In this document: in pieces, positions 1 to 10,434 of the stretch
Layout of the letters: every line of letters starts with the position of its first letter
Position numbering within the stretch: position 1 is the first letter of the stretch
Source: Topomyia yanbarensis
Taxonomy: Eukaryota; Arthropoda; Insecta; Diptera; Culicidae
DNA length: 64,000 bases
NCBI RefSeq assembly: GCF_030247195.1
Contig: NC_080672.1
Coordinates: forward strand, 28,031,906-28,095,905
Reading direction: 5' to 3'
Program-made: the position numbers and the translations under genes
The notes under the pieces: model-generated
Database searches by the model: none
What the model saw: only the letters and a program-made list of their open reading frames with translations
What the model was told of the DNA's origin: nothing

Positions 1-576
1 TTTGCTGACTACACATCTGTTGGGAAATTTCCGAGCCGAATTGAGTGTGAAGATTGGAAGTAGTAGTATGTAGTAGAAAATTGGAAGTTTTCGTCGTATC
101 TACCTGAAGGCGTCGAGTTTTTGCTTAGGTGCATGGGCAAGTTCGGAAAATTCAAGCAGGGTCAAGTGAAGTACGGAATATTCGCGAAACAGCTATCTAG
201 ATTAAGACAAAAAAACGAAGAACAAAACACATCCAAGATGAAGGAAGCAGAACCGTATAAAGTAAAAAGAATTACACGATCACAAATTGATATGACAACA
301 GCTACGGGACCCCAACAAAAAAATTCACACGCGAATCAAAATGGTATGGCAGCTGAAATCACACAGAACAAAGGAAGCACTACCAAATAAGTGACGGTGC
401 TATCAGAATTGGCTTACATCGAGCCGTATGATTACGACCTTGAATTACCAAAACATCCAGTGGATCTAGGAAAACTGCTGTTTGTGGCGGGATTCACACG
501 GTACAAAGAAATCACGAAAATAGAGAAATTTCACTTTAAGCTAGAGCTGGAAACAGGAAGTGACTTAGAAATATTA

Positions 577-740
577 GGTCTGTTCCAGTACCAGGAGAAA
601 CTGGAAGTACTCCGGAGAAAATCGTTCCTGTACTCTCTTCTTCTCTTTTTTCTTCTTCTGGTAGCAAACCGGAGTAAAAAGGAGCAAAGATTTTTTGCTC
701 CTGTTTACTCCGGAGTGACTTCCGTGTATTGGAACAAACC
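577..740. mobile_element. 164-bp foldback MITE with TA target duplication
   Basis: Ends read GGTCTGTTCCAGTAC on the left and, reverse-complemented, GGTTTGTTCCAATAC on the right, flanked by TA on both sides (575-576, 741-742). Inner arms share ACTCCGGAG. It sits inside the family A ORF1. Confidence 0.65.
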
Positions 741-798
741 TATTGAAAAGCTTAAACTTAAAAGACAGCAACTTACGAGTTCTCTTGCTAGCATCGCA

Positions 799-1045
799 CT
801 GCCCATATATGCATAAGAGTCCCATATTGAAAAACAGCAAGCCGAGAAAAACGCTGTTCAAGATTTACATTTTCGTTGAGCCTTATGGATAGGACAACCA
901 TGTTTTGGTATTTTTTTCTATATTTCTAAACAAACCTGATAATCTTATTAGTGAATTGTGATTCAGTGGTGATACATAATACAACCCAATAGATAACTCA
1001 TTTTTCACGAAAATCCATATGGGTCTCTTATGCTTTTATGGGCAG
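799..1045 (+). mobile_element. 247-bp MITE of a CTGCC-ended family, 4-bp duplication CGCA (copy 1)
   Basis: Begins CTGCCCATATATGCATAAG and ends with an imperfect inverse finishing ATGGGCAG. Flanked by CGCA at 795-798 and 1046-1049. The whole element is nearly the reverse complement of 4091-4339. Inserted within the family A ORF1. Confidence 0.85.
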
Positions 1046-1921
1046 CGCACAAAGAAACCATATGATTCATTCCAAACCTGTCTGAACTTTGGAAAGGAAG
1101 AGCTGAAGAAAACCATCAGATCTGATGTCAGAGTGGTAGAGCGTATCAAAAAAAAGGACAAAGAGGACAAACTCATAGAAACACCGCATTTGAAAGTTAC
1201 GGTTTTAGAAAAAGAAGTACCGAGAGTAATAAAAATTTTCGGATGCATGTTCAAACCACAGCTTTACATCTTTCCGGAGAAGCAATGCACAGCATGCTGG
1301 AAATTCGGCCATTATAAAAACGTGTGTAGATCGAAACCAAAATGTCAGAACTGTGGTAAGGAACACAAACCTTCAGATGCGATAAGGAAGCCCATTGTGC
1401 AAGGTTCCAAGGGAATTATCCTTACTTATTACTTACAAATGCAGAAGCAGAAAAACTCTTCGACACATCTAACCGTTTCGAGTTTCCAGATAAAACAGAA
1501 GATTATTCGGACTTGCAAAGGGAACGGCTTCCTGAAAAGAGCGACCCACCACCAGAGCAAATTGCCGCAGATGAAAAAAACGCCGAAATAGCAGTTGCTG
1601 AGGAAACTGAGGAACGCAGACGTACGAGGCCAAAAAAGGAAAACCGACCAATGCAGCTGAATAAACACAAAGCTACTGAGTTCGAGGTCTTCATTGCGCA
1701 GCTCGGAAAAAAACTCTACTTTCTGCTTTCGAACGTAAGCTTGGCTGTTGGTCTACGTCACAGGCTACACCCCAAACTACAAGCATCAAGATCAGAGATA
1801 GACACGGACCACATACTGATTGAAGTTTCTTCCGAATTAAATAGAATTATAAATGCAGAGCTGGGACAATCCAACGGCAACATAATAGACAGCACTGGAA
1901 GCAATGGAGAATAAAACGCTC

Positions 1922-2335
1922 AGAGTACTACAACATTCAATGTATGCGTCCAGTGGAAAAACGAGAAGAACTCTATACAAACTTGATCACTAACGGTATC
2001 AGCGTGGCCTTACTTCAGGAAATCTAGCTTAGAGATCGGGAACAGGTAGTAATAAAGTACAATCTCGTGATTTTACTTTAGATTTAGAGATGGAGGATAT
2101 AGCGGTGTAGGAATTTTGCAACGGAAAGAAATACAGTATAAGAACTTCAAGCTACCAAACTTTGGACCACTAGAAGCAGTGGGAGTTGAAATCAATCAAT
2201 TGGTCGAACCTTTATTTAAAACAATTAACCTACTCTCGGTATATCTACCGCCCGGAAACGAAGGAAGCATTTCAAGATATCTGTATTTTTGTAGGAGACG
2301 AACCACTGCGACCAGTATTTAGCTCTATTGTGGTA
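1922..2335 (+). pseudogene. Family A ORF2, AP endonuclease N-terminal part
   Basis: Directly after ORF1, degenerate frames read NIQCMRPVEKREELY and later NLLSVYLPPGNEG, both typical of the start of APE-type endonucleases of non-LTR elements (an Asn-containing first strand and the SVYxPPG segment). Interrupted after about 2335 by an antisense element. Confidence 0.65.
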
Positions 2336-2402
2336 TGCCTTTTCCTTAATCTAAGTGTACTATCTACTATGACATATCACCATTGAAGAGTGATTGTCGT
2401 TA

Positions 2403-3178
2403 TTAAGATACACACTCTTCCCAGTTAGGCACACCAATTCGTATGAAGTTTATTACCTGCTTGGGATTTGCAGTCCAAATATCAAAAAGCTCCAATGTTC
2501 CTTTACTGAGGACTCTTAGTCTACGTTCTATCAATGCACTGCCTTTGCAGAGCAGATGCTCTGCTGTTTCACTTTCAGATCCGCAGACGCGGCATGTATC
2601 GTTTGCAAGCTTACCATTTTTTTTTAAGATGGACAGTGTCCGGTAAATAACTCTGTCATGATGCATAGCTCTTTTTTTAGTCTAAGCTACTCCAGGCTTA
2701 TTTTCACGTTGGGTGGGATAAATTTCTTTGATTGTCGTAGTCCAGGTGTGGTACTCCAGTTGTTCTTTATAGCTGTGATTTCCCGCTTTTTCAGTGTCAT
2801 TTTGAGGGCATTTGATGAGACTCTACAGAATGGTTCTGGGCCGATAAAATTGGTGGAAGATCCTCTTCTTGCTAGCTCATCGGCTTTGCTTTTCCCTGCA
2901 ACTCCACAATGTCCTGGAACCCACTATAAATAAATATGATTGTCGGAGTGCAAGAATATATTCCCATACTAGTTTTGAGCGACATGAGGGAGCCCTTATG
3001 CGTTGAGCGCAGCCTGACTATCTGAGAAAATGCAGATATTTGCGTACCGATATTTACTTTTCAGACATACGTAAGTGCATTCTAGAATGACAAATATTTC
3101 TGCTTGAAACACTGTCGGACAGTATCCCATGAAGATACTAGCGTTTATTCCTGGTCTTGTAATACCAGATATTCGTGT
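2403..3178 (-). pseudogene. Non-LTR retrotransposon 3' end: RNase H and C-terminal zinc knuckle, antisense
   Basis: On the minus strand a broken RNase H domain reads TVFQAEIFVILE, then FSDSQAAL, then WVPGHCGVAGKS...DELARRGSS, covering the catalytic E, D and H/D regions of the RNase H found in I/R1/LOA-group elements. It continues into HHDRVIYRTLSILKK and a C-x2-C-x8-H-x4-C knuckle (CRVCGSESETAEHLLC), the standard ORF2 C-terminus, ending at a stop at 2403. The catalytic N-terminal D region is already decayed. It splits the family A endonuclease, which resumes at about 3180. Confidence 0.8.
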
Positions 3179-3179
3179 A

Positions 3180-3560
3180 CTTGGTGCCTTGTGGGAGAAA
3201 CCATCATCGGAGGCGATTTAAATGGGCACCACAGTTCATGGAGTCTTGAATATCCGGTGGACAGATATAATTGGAAAGCTGTACAGTGAGAAAATGCGAG
3301 CGTCAACATTAACCAGCAAAATTCCATCGATTTTCAACGATCCAGGGCACAATTCAAAAAGGAAGTACGAAAGAAAAAAAGGAAATATATACATAAACTA
3401 TCGGAGAAAATGGACGCGTCAACCCTGTCTAGATATCTTTGGAATATCGTAAAGGAAATCGATACGACACTGTCTGGGGAATACAAGATTCGAACAGAGA
3501 GTACACTGGAAAAAGGAACGGAGTTCATGGAGTGCTACCACAGACTAACAGACATAACAC
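3180..3560 (+). pseudogene. Family A ORF2, endonuclease GGDLN segment and linker
   Basis: After the antisense insertion the plus strand reads TIIGGDLNGHHSSWSLEY, the GDxN/HxxW catalytic block of APE endonucleases, then a basic linker (FKKEVRKKKRKY) leading toward where RT should start. RT itself is absent. Confidence 0.65.
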
Positions 3561-4090
3561 TTAAAAACAAAGCTTCGCCGACTTTAACGGTCATTTTAAA
3601 TATATTTGTGGTTGGGACTGTGGCCACATTTGAAATTATGGCGCCACTGACATATGAACAAGCATATGGGGATAGACAACTAGTGAAAAATTGCTCCCAA
3701 ACCTGAGGTGTAACCCACCAGTAAATGAGTGTTTGAGACCGTGAATAAAAGGTGAAGCTGTTAGTCTGTGGTGCTACTTCAAAAACAAGGTTAAGCCAAT
3801 CCAAAAACCAACAGCTTGCACGGAGTATAAAATCGAGGGATACGATATAATGTTAAAGGACGAGCAGGTAAAATAGCTAGGTGCCGGGAGAAAACAAATT
3901 CCTCACACTGATCTCGGTGTACGTCCCGCCGGGGCAAATTTCTGCGAAGAAACCTGAAGGAAATTTCTGCAATTCTTCGAGGCGTTCGAAAACACACAAA
4001 AAGCAATCCTCATTGGGGGCGATCTCAATAGTCATTACTGTCGTGATTTGAGGATTCTTGAAAGTCTGCTGCATTTCAATACTTCGTGCA

Positions 4091-4339
4091 TTGCCCATAT
4101 AAGCATAAGAGTCCCATAGGGATTTTTGTCGAAAATGAGATATCTGTTGGATTGTATTCTGTATCACCACTGAATCATAAAGCACAAATCAGTTTACCAG
4201 GTTTGTTCAGAAAATATCGAAAAAAATACCAAAACATGGTTGTCCTATCCATAAGGCTCAATGAAAAACGTAAATCTTGAACAGCGTTTTTCTCGGCTTG
4301 CTGTTTTTCAATATGGGACTCTTATGCATATATGGGCAG
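4091..4339 (-). mobile_element. 249-bp MITE of the CTGCC-ended family, duplication TGCA (copy 2)
   Basis: Reverse-complement sister of 799-1045 with only scattered differences; flanked by TGCA at 4087-4090 and 4340-4343. Interrupts the second family A endonuclease. Confidence 0.85.
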
Positions 4340-4985
4340 TGCAGGTCACACAGAACTCACGAAGAAACTGCCCAATAAGAAGTTTTCTTTTCAGATTGAA
4401 TTCGGAGCGATTTTTCTTTGACTGCTCGTCCTGGAATCTGCCTAAAACTGAAGTATTTCATCTGACTCATTCAAATTTGTTTTTTTTTTCAACGGTTACT
4501 GCGACTACTTTTCAGCATCATGTATGTTTTCATAATCTACAGTTTACCTGATTACCTTCCCATTCTCTACAATTACCAAAGGTGGGACGTTAGTTCACCA
4601 AGCTACCCGAAATACAATCTGCTCAACAATGTCTTGGAGCCCTAGAATTGCTTATTAATGGTACGCCAACGTGTATGTACACGATCAACAGAAACAGTAT
4701 AGCAATCGACCTCCCACTAGTGACAGCAGGTTTAGCATCGAAAACATCCTGTGAAGTGATCCCACAGAAATTCGGTAACAATTACCTATAAATCATAGGG
4801 AGCGAGATCCCTCTGGTACCAGGAATTGTGTAACGGGTAAAAAAACAAAGCAGCGGATATGATCAATCAGCTAAAACCGCAATATGTCTACAACCCAGCG
4901 GAAATGCGAACAAGCTTCATTGTCAAGGACAAAAAGGGAAACTTCCTCAAGCGCTGGTGGTCTGAGGAAATAAGCCAGGCCTACA

Positions 4986-5062
4986 CTGCCGCTATACGCA
5001 TAATTGTCCCATGTGTATATGAAATCCCATAGCACATGGGACAGTAATGCTTATAGCGGCAG
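4986..5062. mobile_element. 77-bp near-perfect hairpin MITE, duplication TACA
   Basis: Arms of about 30 bp begin CTGCCGCTATACGCATAA and pair with the right end, with a short loop. TACA occurs on both flanks (4982-4985, 5063-5066). Its ends resemble the 250-bp CTGCC MITEs, so it is likely the same transposase family. Confidence 0.85.
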
Positions 5063-5569
5063 TACATCGCCAAGCGAGAAATGTTGCGAAACTGTAGCCA
5101 ACTGAAAACTATGATAAACCACATTAGGCTGCAAAAAACAAAAGCAATATTGAAGAGACTTATCAGATGGGCAAAGCGAGCGTGATGTCATGAACTCTCC
5201 GATACCATAGACAAAACACCTCCCTAAGGCAGCTATGAAACATCATCAAGGACCTGGAGACAGCGCGCCCACACAACCAGTAAATAAGAAACCGGAAAAA
5301 AACCGTGGAGGCAGAACACTTTCTAACACACTACTACAATAGCAAACTCAGAGCGGTCCGGAAACCTATATCAGAGACCTTTGACTGGAATGGACATTAA
5401 ATGGCGCTACGGTCGAGGAAATAATGGGCGCACTACAAACAAAGAAGAAGGTCCACTCTACGCAACTTCCACTGCTCGAACTGCATCTCCTTGCTCACGT
5501 CCCAGAAGAATACTTGCTAATACTTCCTACGAATAGGACACCTCGCCAGAAGTTGTTCTTCCTCTAAGT

Positions 5570-6195
5570 CATACCATACTTTGTTGCATGAAGATGTGGT
5601 ACCAGTTCCAAAGTATGACATCCAATCCACAGCATTGGTGGTAACCAAAGCGCCTTAAGCTGCAACCACCGTCCGTCGAAGAACTGAAGGTACCCACTAC
5701 GGTAGACCACCCAGTATCTACTTAATGTTCCAGCTATTTGCTCACCACAGTGGTAAATGCCATTGACAAACACTACCAACCTTATCCCTATCACGTCCTC
5801 GTCGATAGCGACAATAGCAGCGAGCCAACGTTCCTATTACCGGCATCAACCAGTTGTGAAGCCATGCTCGTAACTAGGTGATAGGTATATTCCGATCTAG
5901 ACTGTCTACATTCTTCTGCTATCTCGAGTGCCTGCTCTCAACCCACGTCAGTGGACCAATCTCAACCACCAACATGGGCGTCAGTGGATGGCGCCTTCCA
6001 GAAGGAATAGTCCTTACCGAATCAGTGTTCCACACACCCGGCAATGTGGATATGCAGATCAGTGGAGAGTGGTTCTTCGGCATCCTAAAGTCAAGGCATC
6101 TGATCCTGTCCGACATGCTGTCGCAGCTGCGAGAAACTCACCTGGGGTGGATCATTGCAGATGGGCTCCTCGTGGCCATACGAAGCGGGTTGCTT
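5570..6195 (+). pseudogene. BEL/Pao LTR retrotransposon, protease-region fragment
   Basis: The frame at 5878-6195 reads NMGVSGWRLPEG, then a VDM block with GEWFFGILKS, then RETHLGWIIADG. This is the end of the aspartic protease region and its linker to RT in BEL/Pao elements, where a hydrophobic D(I/M)xxGxxxF segment and a (F/L)GW motif are conserved. A decayed HVLVDSDNSSEPTF at about 5790 fits the active-site region (DSGS-like). No LTR or RT seen; truncated on both sides. Confidence 0.65.
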
Positions 6196-6339
6196 TAAGG
6201 CGACGGATAGCGCGTGCTCCAGGGTGTACCAGTCCATGCATGTGGTGCATTATTTTTTCCCCAATGTTGCGGAGGAATATACAGTCTAAGTTGATTGTGC
6301 GACGTATCACAGTACAGTGGTTTTAAACTTAGCGAAGTT

Positions 6340-8335
6340 TGCCGAATCTCGAACTTAAGCGATGTAGGTGATTTCAGTGTTTTCGAAGTCGAACGGTGAA
6401 GAAATTAGTACTGTCTCCACTCTTGATAGTGCATCTGCTATAATGTTGTGCTGCCCGTTGAAGTGACGAATGTCGTTCGTAAATTGCGAAATGAATTGCA
6501 ATTAACGTTCCTCGTGAGGATGCCTGGTGTTCGGGTTTGACGTAAGAGCGGTCGTGAGCGGTTTGTGATCCGTGAAAATCACGAACTTTCGGTCCTCCAG
6601 CATGTACCGAAAATAATGCACTGACATTTTCATCGTTGTTAATTCGCGCCTAAATGTAAAATATTTGGTTTGAGCTGAAGAAAATTTTTCCGCATGAAAA
6701 CCCAATGGCTCCCAGCTGCTGTTATCCAGCTGTTGAAGTACAGCCCCGCTGCAGTATTTGAAGCATCGATTAGCAGACCAAATGGCTTGGTAGAATTGGG
6801 ATAGTGCAATAGTGTTACTTGTGACAGGGACTGTTTGCATTTGTTGAACACAGCTGTTGCTTCTTCTGACCACAACAGCTTTCTAGAATCATTCCTTATA
6901 TTCTCAGAAATCAGTGAACGTAACTCGGCTTGTACATCTGTTGCACGTGGAATTAATAGCTTGTAGCAATTTACGAGAGCTAGGAATCGGCGGAGTTCCT
7001 TGACCGTTGATGGTATTGGATAGTCGGTCGCCGCCTTCACTCGATCCGGAAGGGGAAGCATACCATTTTTACTCACCGCGTAACCAAGGAATTTAACTGT
7101 AAATTCTGCAAAACAGCTTTTAGCGATGTTGATGATGAGTCCGTAAGATTGGAGTCGTTTGAAAACAGCGCGAACGTGTTGATAATGTTGGTACCTGAAG
7201 CGATGCATATATCGTCCACGAAAACGATTACATATTTCATATGGGCAAAAACCTTGCGCATAAATCTATGAAAGGTTTGTGAAGCGTTGCACAAGCCAAA
7301 TTGCCTCCGTTTAAGTGCATACAACCCGAATGGTGAGAATGCAACCGTCTTGGGAATGTCCGATTCTTCGACCAGATGATATGCTCTCTACAGATCTAAC
7401 GTTGTGAGTACGGAATCCCCCTGTAAAGCATTTAGTAAATCGTGAATATGCGGGAAGGCTATCGGTTCGGGAGAGTTACTTGATTTAAAGCATGGTAAGC
7501 TCCCACGAATCTCCATTCTCCGTTTTTCTTTTGAACGAAGTGTAACGGGCTGGCCCATGCATTGCGAGAGAGACGACAGATCCCCAAATCGATCATTAAA
7601 TGAATTTTTTAGCGGCTTCTAACTTATCCGGTGCGAATCGACCTCAGTGGACCTTTCGTCTGGATATGATGGGTAATTCCATGTTGCGTTCCCTTCTTTT
7701 TCGCTGTGGGTAATGTGATGTCTCGAAATTCTGCCAGCAGCTCCCGAAGAGGATAATGTGCCGCAACTATTGTTATGCTATGCATCGCTGATTCCGTCCG
7801 GTACGGTTATGCTGCCCATAGAAGACAAGTTGGTGGTTCCAAGAGAATGCCGATTGCGACCAATAAATCTGCTCTGATTATGGCACCAGCGATATCCGCG
7901 ACTAGGCAACGCGACGCAAGCCTACATCGGTTGTCAGAAAACGTTCATCGTACACTTTAATTTTGGTCCCGTTTGCTGTATGTAAGTTGAATGGTACCAA
8001 ATCTTTAATTCTGTCGCGATTTGTGGTTGGTATGATGGAGACGTCGGAGCCGGTATCAACAAAATATTTGGTATTGCTCGTACGATTAACTGTATACGGC
8101 TGCTTTTGAGGTTTGTGCCCATCTCCACCGTTTCAGATGGACATGACCTTAGTGTTTTGCGTTTAACAAGGTTCGCGACATTTTTGTGCATGTCTTCTGC
8201 ATTTACTATGGAACCAACATATTTCATCAGCACTGCTTTCTCGTGGAGCCGATCGTGAACGCGACGAACGCCGCTGATAGTTAAAATGACTTTCACATTC
8301 TCCGGCTTTCGTTGGAGAAAAAGCATCTTGAGAAG
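6340..8335 (-). pseudogene. Ty3/gypsy retrotransposon (CsRn1-like), protease-RT-RNase H fragment
   Basis: Minus strand, in order: protease with FVDTGSDVSIIP near 8070-8035; RT with PIAFPHIHDLL and LTTLDL near 7450-7390, FGLCNASQTFHRFM near 7300-7255 and the catalytic FVDD near 7211-7222; then FLGYAVSKNG (thumb); RNase H with FGLLIDAS near 6790, RRELTTMKMSVHYFRYML near 6640-6590, FTDHKPL, and the closing IRHFNGQHNIIADALSR near 6470-6420. The FGLCNAxQTFxRFM wording and the DTGSDVSxIP protease suggest the CsRn1/Mag side of Ty3/gypsy. Frameshifts and stops throughout; integrase and LTRs are missing. Confidence 0.85.
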
Positions 8336-9347
8336 GTTAGTAAGTGGCGCAATAATGTAATATCAACCCACATAGGAAATCCAATACGGCATATTCAACC
8401 AAGTTAACGTAATCTGATGATCAATATACAGTGAATTGTGTTTATACAATGAGGAATTGCTCACAAAACAATTCCATCAGCACTCTATCATCGCTTATAC
8501 TCAAATTTTTCATAAAACACAAGCAAAGCGCATTTACAGAATTTCAACGGACCTTCAAATCAGGAAAAGCTGAACCTGCAGAATCTGGATAATTCAAATC
8601 CAGGAAATATCTTCGCAGCCCTTTGCGCCGCCAATGAATGACCCATGGAAATAGTAGTGGCCAACGTCTGTGTGACAACAGAGAAGTATAAAATATTGCT
8701 GTTAGTTGTATTTATTTGGCAAACTAGGAAATGTAACGGGGCTTGGCATGAATAGAGAACGAATCAGTGCTATAAAGGCAACCATACCCCTCGGGAAATT
8801 GATTACGGATTGATGTTAAAATGTTGTTTTCCGCGATTCATTTTATGCTCCGGATAACCTGATTTTTTGTGTAATCTTCTGTTTTCCGGTCACTTATAAA
8901 CAAAAACCTTCATCCATTTAAAATTCATGGGGAACAAAATCCCGTAATCGAATTCTCGAGGTGTACGGTGGGATCTTCAGCAAACGCCCGACGAACTAAC
9001 TGTTGCAGAAATGGTTACACTGATCATAACAAAATGGATCCCGTGATGAGCGTAGCTTAGCAAAATCTTTTTTGAAAAACTCGCAGCATATCAGCGCACA
9101 TTGGAAAACACTTTCTGAGAACTTCAAACATGATAAATACATAGTATACGTACCTTGAAATGAGGAGTAAAATAGTATTGTAACTTTAGTTATCTTTTTC
9201 ACCTTTTTTGTACTCTATGCCTATTATTATACCATCATATATACAGCGTACCTAACTTAAGCCAAACTTCACATCCATAACATATTAGGATTAAAATTCT
9301 AAAATATTTTAGTTGATCACACTCTTGTTAAGTTTCATTGGACACGT
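8336..9347. other. Intergenic DNA downstream of Tab2, no gene seen
   Basis: AT-rich, with short ORFs only and no repeat structure that I could recognise. Confidence 0.5.
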
Positions 9348-9353
9348 TTTATT
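9348..9353 (-). terminator. Possible polyadenylation signal for Tab2
   Basis: Minus-strand AATAAA about 500 nt past the Tab2 stop codon. It is the first canonical hexamer I noticed on this strand; no other support. Confidence 0.35.
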
Positions 9354-9850
9354 CGGTATACTTCATGCTCACACTTGCACGATACGATTATCGGAAGTCA
9401 CACCCATGCAGAGGCAACTTGGGTAAGCTTTTTAGTACGGGATTTGGTTAATTACTAGGCACATATTAATAATTAAAATAAACGCGTCCTACATTTTGGT
9501 TGCAGTAACGCCTACAAGGCGCGGATACCTCCAAACCGTTCATCATTCGGTTGAGCACCCAATCGTTTGCTATCGATGTGGCGGTGGTGGTGGTTATAAT
9601 CTTTCGTTTTCGTTGTTGTTATATAGAAGGCTTCTCCTATCAGCAGCGGTCGGTGTTATCTATTTGCGTGATAAAAGCTTGCACAATCATTCCAGCGAAA
9701 ATAAAGTGGAACTCATCGAGAACAACACGGCAAAATCAACACGCTTCACTCCGATACTGGTATTTTCTAGGGTTGCAATGTGCAACAGCAGCAGAGGGGT
9801 TATAGCGCTATCCCCATCCTACTCTTCCCGGTATTCAACTCGGAACACCA

Positions 9851-10434
9851 TCAGCACTCGATTGACGATTTCTGATACTGAGCGTTCTGGATCGGTGGAG
9901 GGGCCGGTTGCGTTTGTGGCGTGGAAGCCGTCGAAGAAGTTGCCGAGGAAGAGGAGGTAGGGGATGACTGTAGCAAAACATTGTTCGCCATTGGTGGATG
10001 GGAAGCAGCTGCAACTATAGGTGCCGAGGCGGTTGCTATGGCTAGTACGGCTGGCGCTGGGGATTGGGATGATGATGATGATAATGATGATGGCGTTGGT
10101 AGCGCCATAAGCGACGCTGGAACGGAATTCTGGGACGATAGTCTACCGGAAACTTTGGGCAACGAACACACTTCGCATTTGGTCATGAGTTCATGGTTCT
10201 GGAATGTACAAAGGCTGCAAGTCCATGGCTCTCCGATGCTGATCACACTACCGCTGGTGGGGTCGGGAAGCCCGGCGGCGGGTGCTGATATCGACCGTCC
10301 CGGATACCGGCTTTCGATCGTATACGACGAGGTTGTGGTTGGAGCAGCTGATACCGGATGTGATGGCGGTAGCTTCGGTGGAGGCGGTCTCGGGGGACGA
10401 GGCGGACGATTTATGATGGGAGAGACTGGAGATC
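9851..10434 (-). CDS. Tab2: Tab2 terminal coding exon: NZF zinc finger and Ser/Ala/Pro tail
   Basis: Starts after the acceptor CTACTTTACAG; codon 524 (Gly) is split. A Pro-rich stretch is followed by an NZF (RanBP2-type) zinc finger with W594, C596, C599, T600-F601, C610 and C613. The Thr-Phe pair and the following Asn-His are the NZF ubiquitin contact signature, and Cys spacing is C-x2-C-x10-C-x2-C. After the finger the frame continues for about 100 residues of Ser/Ala/Pro-rich sequence to TGA at 9853-9851. In vertebrate TAB2/TAB3 the finger is at the extreme C-terminus, so this tail may be a lineage-specific extension; a GTAGAC donor-like site a few codons after the finger leaves room for an alternative end. 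Confidence 0.9.

Larger units (their letters stand above)
121..1914 (+). pseudogene. Non-LTR retrotransposon family A, ORF1 (gag-like), interrupted
   Basis: Broken ORF1 of an I-like non-LTR element. Frames at 121-390, 391-816, 1019-1591 and 1513-1914 join by frameshift. The clearest part is at about 1240-1370: a Cys/His zinc-knuckle region (CTACWKFGHYKNVC, then CQNCGKEH) following a segment rich in Lys and Glu, as in the nucleic-acid-binding ORF1 of I/Jockey-group elements. Two MITEs interrupt it (577-740 and 799-1045). The reading continues into an endonuclease segment after 1920, the expected ORF1-ORF2 order. Not functional. Confidence 0.75.
3780..5450 (+). pseudogene. Family A ORF2, second endonuclease copy and RT-proximal linker
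   Basis: A second, diverged copy: LTLISVYVPPGQIS near 3900, AILIGGDLNSHYC near 4010, then, past a 249-bp MITE, LGALELLINGTPTC and PLVTAG near 4640-4730 (the end of the endonuclease), and a linker with RWAKRA near 5170. Two CTGCC MITEs (4091-4339, 4986-5062) interrupt it; removing the second with one copy of its TACA repeat makes the frame continuous from SQAY into IAKREMLRNC. The frame then decays by about 5450. Confidence 0.65.

Noticed and set aside
9496..9960. Plus-strand ORF of 154 codons
   Set aside because: Antisense to the Tab2 terminal exon; no domain, and Tab2 explains the composition.
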